The notes under the pieces were generated by a model. That model ran no database searches. It saw only the letters and a list, made by a program, of their open reading frames with translations, and was not told the DNA's origin. Both the position numbers and the translations under genes were made by a program. Source: Dehalococcoidales bacterium (GTDB lineage Bacteria > Chloroflexota > Dehalococcoidia > Dehalococcoidales > JAQTVP01). From it: a stretch of DNA of 10,032 bases. How positions within the stretch are numbered: position 1 is the stretch's first letter; the number at the start of each line of letters is the position of its first letter. The stretch is from assembly GCA_028707015.1 (NCBI GenBank), contig JAQTVP010000046.1:1-10032 (forward strand), read 5' to 3'. Positions 6,953 to 10,032 of the stretch are shown here, one piece after another.

Positions 6953-7308
6953 TATTAATATAATAGTTAATATAATAAACTAAATGAAAATAAATTCAAA
7001 GCAAATAGATATCAATCTGAAATCTGTTTAAACAATAAGTTTGAGGAGGATAATTACAGTTAACTAGCTCAAATATGGGTTTTTATTATTGAAGAAAGAA
7101 AATTTCCAATCACCATGTTGGATATAGTATATGTAGACGCGAAGAAGACAAAATCAGTATTAGCCACAAATCAAAAGCTACACTTTAGCCCAAACACCTA
7201 GGTGGCAGTGACCTGTGCGAGGGCAAAGACTCATATAAACGGTTCATCCATGTTTCTGGCGGGGTTCAATTAGAGTCAAACTATTCCTGAAGTAATGTTA
7301 TGTTTTAT
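6953..7308. other. Gene-free stretch between the Old Yellow Enzyme-like and Smr-domain genes
   Basis: No intact gene of useful length is seen on either strand. A good AGGAGG-like sequence at 7043-7049 has no start codon at a suitable distance. The right half, from about 7064, is less AT-rich than the left and holds a possible decayed coding fragment on the plus strand. A 10-base palindrome CACCTAGGTG lies at 7195-7204. No clear intrinsic terminator for the Smr-domain gene is visible. Confidence 0.6.
7064..7291 (+). pseudogene. Possible remnant of a LytTR-like DNA-binding domain
   Basis: The plus strand reads open from about 7064 to a TAG at 7199 as a peptide with no long overlapping gene. 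It contains ERKFPITMLDIVYVDAKKTK and then SVLATNQKLHFSPNT. The pattern, with a proline-started strand, D-I-x-Y-V-D/E-A, a basic strand and F-S-x-N/G-T, resembles the first half of LytTR domains, the DNA-binding module of AgrA/LytR-type regulators. After a shift of one frame near 7195 the reading continues as HLGGSDLCEGKDSYKRFIHV, which could correspond to the F-I-R-V-H part, and ends at a TGA near 7290. No start codon with a ribosome binding site is present, and the N-terminal part is missing. This is a weak assignment made by eye. The region may simply be non-coding. Confidence 0.25.
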
Positions 7309-8004
7309 TTAATCTAAGTTATTGACTGAGAAATCTGTTAAATTAGCTTCTGTAGCTCCCTCTCCACCATTATCTTTTTCCGCCGGAGATATAGTTTCAG
7401 ATTTTATAAATTTGTGCGTACCTAAATACGTTCTGATAGCTTTTTGTAACACGAAGATACCTTTACCGTGAATGATTCTTATTCGACGAACATTGTCCCG
7501 ATAGCACTCTCTTAAGAATGTTTCAGTGATTGGTATGGCTTCATCAACGGTATTACCATGTAAGTCAATTACTCTGAGTGAGATCGGAGAAGGTGGTTCT
7601 AACTTGGCTATAGCTGTTTTAGCTGTTTCAATAGCCTTATTGGTTTTTTCGCGTATTTCATGTGACAAGGTACCAATAATTAGGTCTTTGTTTCTTTTAG
7701 CGTGTGTACGTATTTTAACGTCAAGATATAGTTTATAGGCGTCTATGAAAGGAAGTTTCTCATTTATGCCAGTAGACACGTATTGACTATAGTATTTTTG
7801 AGCCCTGGACTTCCAATCTTTTTCGTTCCAAGTAGCTTCTAATATACCATCAAGGTAAACTCTTAAATCATTTTCTACTGCCTCTTGGATAACTGGAGTG
7901 CTTTCTTTTATCCAAGCTTCTATCTTGTTTTTTCGTTTATCTGGGTCAGGTTCAAAGAAGGCGGTGTAAAAACTATCACTAAGCGATTCGAATACTGTAG
8001 ACAT
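7309..8004 (-). CDS. Smr-domain protein with an unrecognised helical N-terminal region
   Basis: The C-terminal part (about residues 140-220 of 231) is an Smr domain. It has the DLHG motif (147-150), HGKG (179-182) and a closing GGEGAT (213-218). Smr domains, found in MutS2 and stand-alone proteins, bind nucleic acid and can act as nickases or RNA endonucleases. Residues 1-135 are predicted mostly helical and rich in Lys, Glu and aromatics. I do not recognise them as MutS2 or any other family. The ATG at 8004 is chosen because GGAGG (8010-8014) sits five bases before it. The frame also contains an ATG at 8025, seven codons upstream, with no ribosome binding site. A TATAAT -10 box on the minus strand at 8041-8046 lacks a convincing -35 box. 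The gene appears to stand alone, and its cellular role is unknown. Confidence 0.85.
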   Translation of the reverse strand: MSTVFESLSDSFYTAFFEPDPDKRKNKIEAWIKESTPVIQEAVENDLRVYLDGILEATWNEKDWKSRAQKYYSQYVSTGINEKLPFIDAYKLYLDVKIRTHAKRNKDLIIGTLSHEIREKTNKAIETAKTAIAKLEPPSPISLRVIDLHGNTVDEAIPITETFLRECYRDNVRRIRIIHGKGIFVLQKAIRTYLGTHKFIKSETISPAEKDNGGEGATEANLTDFSVNNLD

Positions 8005-8156
8005 ATTTACCTCCATAAAGTGCATTTATTGGTATTAATGATTATATCTCCTATGGAAAAAGATAATAACAAAGTCGATCTCTAACTGAAACAACATAGG
8101 GAATTACTTAATATATTACCAAAGCTATATGATATATTTCTATAGTTTCATCTTTC

Positions 8157-8690
8157 CTATACTAACTTTTTCTTTGCATCATCGTCAGCATATACCGCCA
8201 AAATCTCACCAAAGTAGATTTTGTGGAAATCTCCCTGACGATAGGCACTATTATGGATTTCATCTGCCAATTCCTCTGGAATTACATCATTCTTGTGTAC
8301 AACTCTGCATTCGTAGTGAATGGCGCACTCCTCAATGATAGGAGATTTTACTTTTCTGCCAGGGGTTGCGGTAAATCCCTTCGTTTTAAATTTATCCTGG
8401 TCTCGTCCTGAAACAGTGCCAAAGTATAGCACCTTTTCCGCAAGTTCAGGTGTCGGGACATTCACGGTAAAGTCGCCAATGGTTTCAATTAAACCATAAG
8501 TGTATCTTGACGGGCGAACCAGTACAGTGAAGACTGGCTTACCCCATATAATCCCGATTGTACCCCAGCCAATAGTCATCGCGTTCGGGTTTCCCTGGAC
8601 ATCTACTGATGCGAGCAATAAACCTCCATGTCCAAGTATTTTGTTGGTTTCTTTCAAATAATCTGTGTAACTTACCTCAATTTTGGCCAC
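8157..8690 (-). CDS. Flavin reductase-like FMN-binding protein, flavoredoxin type
   Basis: This 177-residue cytoplasmic protein has the flavin reductase-like split-barrel fold that binds FMN. NAMTIGWGTIG (36-46), RPSRYTY (59-65) and GTVSGRDQDKF (91-101) are the flavin-contacting segments, and the last is typical of flavoredoxins and related proteins in anaerobes. Likely roles are electron transfer or reduction of a small electron acceptor with NAD(P)H or ferredoxin. The partner is not visible. The start codon is GTG at 8690, supported by AAGGAG ending a suitable distance upstream, near 8697-8702. The neighbouring E1-beta gene is on the same strand but separated by 386 bases containing strong repeats, so cotranscription is doubtful. 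Confidence 0.9.
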   Translation of the reverse strand: MAKIEVSYTDYLKETNKILGHGGLLLASVDVQGNPNAMTIGWGTIGIIWGKPVFTVLVRPSRYTYGLIETIGDFTVNVPTPELAEKVLYFGTVSGRDQDKFKTKGFTATPGRKVKSPIIEECAIHYECRVVHKNDVIPEELADEIHNSAYRQGDFHKIYFGEILAVYADDDAKKKLV

Positions 8691-8921
8691 TTGTTACTCC
8701 TTTTCTTTAATATAGAGTTGTATTATTACTGAAACCCAAATACAGTTTATTGTGTAACCGACCAAGCAATGCAATATCAACGTTAAGATTGATAGTTAAG
8801 GGATGATTAGCAATCACAATTTTAATTTGGAAAGAGAATCTTGAAAATCAGGTATTGGCACTTGAAAATTACTTTTAGTGCAGTAGTGGCTAATAGCTTT
8901 AATGACCTTAGTAAACTAATA

Positions 8922-9011
8922 AGCTCCGCCATCATAAGGAAGGTAATCCCTTGTTACCGACATTTTAGCTTATGCTGCCCGCTAAGGAGATAGCTCCGTC
9001 AAATCATTTAA
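8922..9011 (+). repeat. Degenerate direct repeat AGCTCCGYCA..TCAT..AAG, two copies 70 bases apart
   Basis: AGCTCCGCCA-TCAT-AAGG starting at 8922 resembles AGCTCCGTCA-AATCAT-TTAAG starting at 8992. The first ten bases differ at one position, and the tails differ by small insertions. The second copy is the left arm of the 14-base inverted repeat. The first copy could therefore also pair with the right arm, with one mismatch. Confidence 0.5.
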
Positions 9012-9026
9012 GTTTGACGGAGCTAT
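8990..9026. repeat. 14-base perfect inverted repeat, possible terminator hairpin
   Basis: ATAGCTCCGTCAAA (8990-9003) is perfectly complementary to TTTGACGGAGCTAT (9013-9026), with a nine-base loop. It lies about 50 bases after the E1-beta stop codon, where a terminator for that minus-strand gene would be expected. On the minus strand the stem is followed by CTCCTTAGC rather than a T tract. The plus strand has a weak TTTTATTCTTT tail. It may be a bidirectional or processing hairpin rather than a canonical intrinsic terminator. Confidence 0.75.
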
Positions 9027-9076
9027 AAAGTTTTATTCTTTAAATATCTTTTTTCTTAAATCTTAAAGAATATAGT

Positions 9077-10032
9077 TTAGACCATATCCTTGACGGTAGC
9101 AACAATATCCTCAACATTAGGTATAAGTTGGAGTTCCAGTTCACGACTACGAGGAAGTGCTACATTTTTGGCTGCTATTCTTCGCATTGGGTTCTTCAAT
9201 TTTTGCCAAACATCAGGAGCTTCTTCGGCGACCCGGAAGGCAATCTCACCAGCTGCGCCTCCCCGTTTCATTGCATCGTGAGCAATGAGCAAACGGCCGG
9301 TTTTCTCTACCGATTTTACTATGCTCTTTATGTCCAGGGGTACTAATGTTCGAGGGTCAACTACCTCTACGCTTATACCTTGCTTACCCAATTCCTCAGC
9401 AGCAGCTAAAACCTTAGGCATAATTGACGCCCACGCTACTATAGTAATATCACTGCCTTCCCTCTTGATATCGGCTTGTCCAAAAGGAATGAGGTATTCT
9501 TCGGCAGGTATTTCTTGTTTCACAGTGAAACCGAAAGAACCAGTTGTCATAAATACTACCGGACCATCATCCCTAATAGCCGTTTTTAATAATCCTTTAG
9601 CATCATATGGATTTGATGGTACAGCTACTTTCAGTCCGGGACTATGCATAACATACGCTTCTGTAGAAGCAGTGTGGTGACCTCCAAAGCCAGCACCTAC
9701 TCCTATCCTACAGAATATTACCAGGGGCATCGGGCCAGTATAGCCAAATTCCTCCCTTAGGCCACCTACTTCAAAAAGCATTCCTTCAGCAGCACACATC
9801 ATGAAACCAGCCGTGCCCATATTGACTATTGGTCTGCTGCCAGTCAAAGCTGCTCCCATGCCTGATCCTAGAACAGCCTGCTCGACTATGGGAGTACCCT
9901 TAACCCTCTCTCCAAACTTCTCTAAACCAGCAGCTTCCCCCCATGTAGCTCCAGAAGCACTAACTCCTACTCCCCACATGAGTACGCTCTCGTCTCTCTC
10001 CATCTCCTCATATATTGCAGCCCCGATGGCTT
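9077..10032 (-). CDS. 2-oxoacid dehydrogenase E1 component, beta subunit (transketolase-like); N-terminus cut by window edge
   Basis: This is the beta subunit of a thiamine-diphosphate-dependent E1 of the pyruvate, branched-chain or acetoin dehydrogenase type, which forms an alpha2-beta2 enzyme with an E1-alpha subunit. An internal ATG occurs at 10003, but the frame stays open to the edge, reading AIGAAIYEE before it. That matches the conserved N-terminal helix, so the true start lies just outside. About 317 residues are visible out of a usual 325-340. GTPIVEQAVLGSGMGAAL holds the glutamate that contacts the thiamine ring. GFGGHHTASTEA, HSPGLKVAVPSNPYDAKGLL and VVDPRTLVPLD are family landmarks. 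The usual GEDVG near the N-terminus is WGVGVSASG here, and the usual FLEHK is FMTTG, so this is a divergent member whose substrate cannot be assigned. An E1-alpha gene would be expected beyond 10032. No E2 gene follows on the downstream side. Confidence 0.9.
   Translation of the reverse strand, partial: AIGAAIYEEMERDESVLMWGVGVSASGATWGEAAGLEKFGERVKGTPIVEQAVLGSGMGAALTGSRPIVNMGTAGFMMCAAEGMLFEVGGLREEFGYTGPMPLVIFCRIGVGAGFGGHHTASTEAYVMHSPGLKVAVPSNPYDAKGLLKTAIRDDGPVVFMTTGSFGFTVKQEIPAEEYLIPFGQADIKREGSDITIVAWASIMPKVLAAAEELGKQGISVEVVDPRTLVPLDIKSIVKSVEKTGRLLIAHDAMKRGGAAGEIAFRVAEEAPDVWQKLKNPMRRIAAKNVALPRSRELELQLIPNVEDIVATVKDMV

Larger units (their letters stand above)
8691..9076 (-). other. Gene-free stretch rich in repeats between the E1-beta and flavin reductase genes
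   Basis: No gene of useful length is seen. The part near the flavin reductase (8701-8880) is AT-rich, and I found no convincing promoter there. The part from 8916 to 9026 holds a hairpin GGTAA/TTACC (8942-8946 with 8954-8958), an enclosing 7-base match ATAAGCT/AGCTTAT (8919-8925 with 8967-8973), a 14-base inverted repeat (8990-9026) and a degenerate direct repeat of AGCTCCGYCA. A 15-codon open frame on the minus strand at 8916-8963 has no ribosome binding site. Confidence 0.6.

Noticed and set aside
7150..7285. Structured RNA such as a tRNA relic or cobalamin riboswitch (GGGGTTCAATT and GTGGCAGTGACC segments)
   Set aside because: The T-loop-like segment has no complementary stem flanks, and no set of helices or conserved boxes of a known riboswitch could be assembled.
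8005..8025. Start of the Smr-domain protein at the ATG at 8025
   Set aside because: The ATG at 8004 is preceded by GGAGG at ideal spacing, whereas the upstream ATG is not.
8916..8963. 15-codon minus-strand open frame, MSVTRDYLPYDGGAY
   Set aside because: It has no Shine-Dalgarno sequence, is very short and lies inside the repeat cluster. I cannot separate it from chance.

Overview
The window comes from an AT-rich bacterium with consensus sigma-A/sigma-70 promoters (TTGACA-17-TATAAT and TTGACA-17-TACAAT), clear GGAGG-type ribosome binding sites and intrinsic terminators. The gene content points to an anaerobe: a tungstate/molybdate-type ABC ATPase, a flavoredoxin-like flavin reductase, an Old Yellow Enzyme family oxidoreductase, a 2-oxoacid dehydrogenase E1 subunit, and a pantothenate operon using a PanG/DUF2520 reductase behind a pan-motif-like leader. 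Bacillota (clostridial) or Chloroflexota (Dehalococcoidia-like) both fit. I cannot decide between them from the sequence alone.

Layout. (1) Positions 1-915, minus strand: an ABC transporter ATPase cut by the left edge. (2) 1060-4239, plus strand: a complete pantothenate operon. A consensus promoter is followed by a structured leader, an intrinsic terminator ending 12 bases before the first start codon, and then four genes: a DUF2520 ketopantoate reductase candidate, panD, panB and panC. These cover the whole route from 2-oxoisovalerate and aspartate to pantothenate, and the leader looks like a transcription attenuator controlling all four. (3) 4246-5463, minus strand: an MFS transporter converging on panC with a six-base gap. 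(4) 5557-5744, plus strand: a self-contained tRNA-Phe(GAA) unit with its own promoter and terminator. (5) 5903-6898, minus strand: an Old Yellow Enzyme-like oxidoreductase. (6) 6953-7308: about 350 bases without an intact gene, holding a possible decayed LytTR-like fragment on the plus strand. (7) 7309-8004, minus strand: a protein with a C-terminal Smr domain and an unrecognised helical N-terminal region. (8) 8157-8690, minus strand: a flavoredoxin-like flavin reductase with a GTG start. (9) 8691-9076: a gene-free stretch with strong inverted and direct repeats. (10) 9077-10032, minus strand: an E1-beta (transketolase-like) subunit of a 2-oxoacid dehydrogenase, cut by the right edge.

The most coherent regulated system is the pantothenate operon and its leader. 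It combines parts already known individually, and I do not claim a wholly new system. The least explained items are the repeat-rich gap at 8916-9026, the relic at 7064-7290 and the N-terminal domain of the Smr protein.
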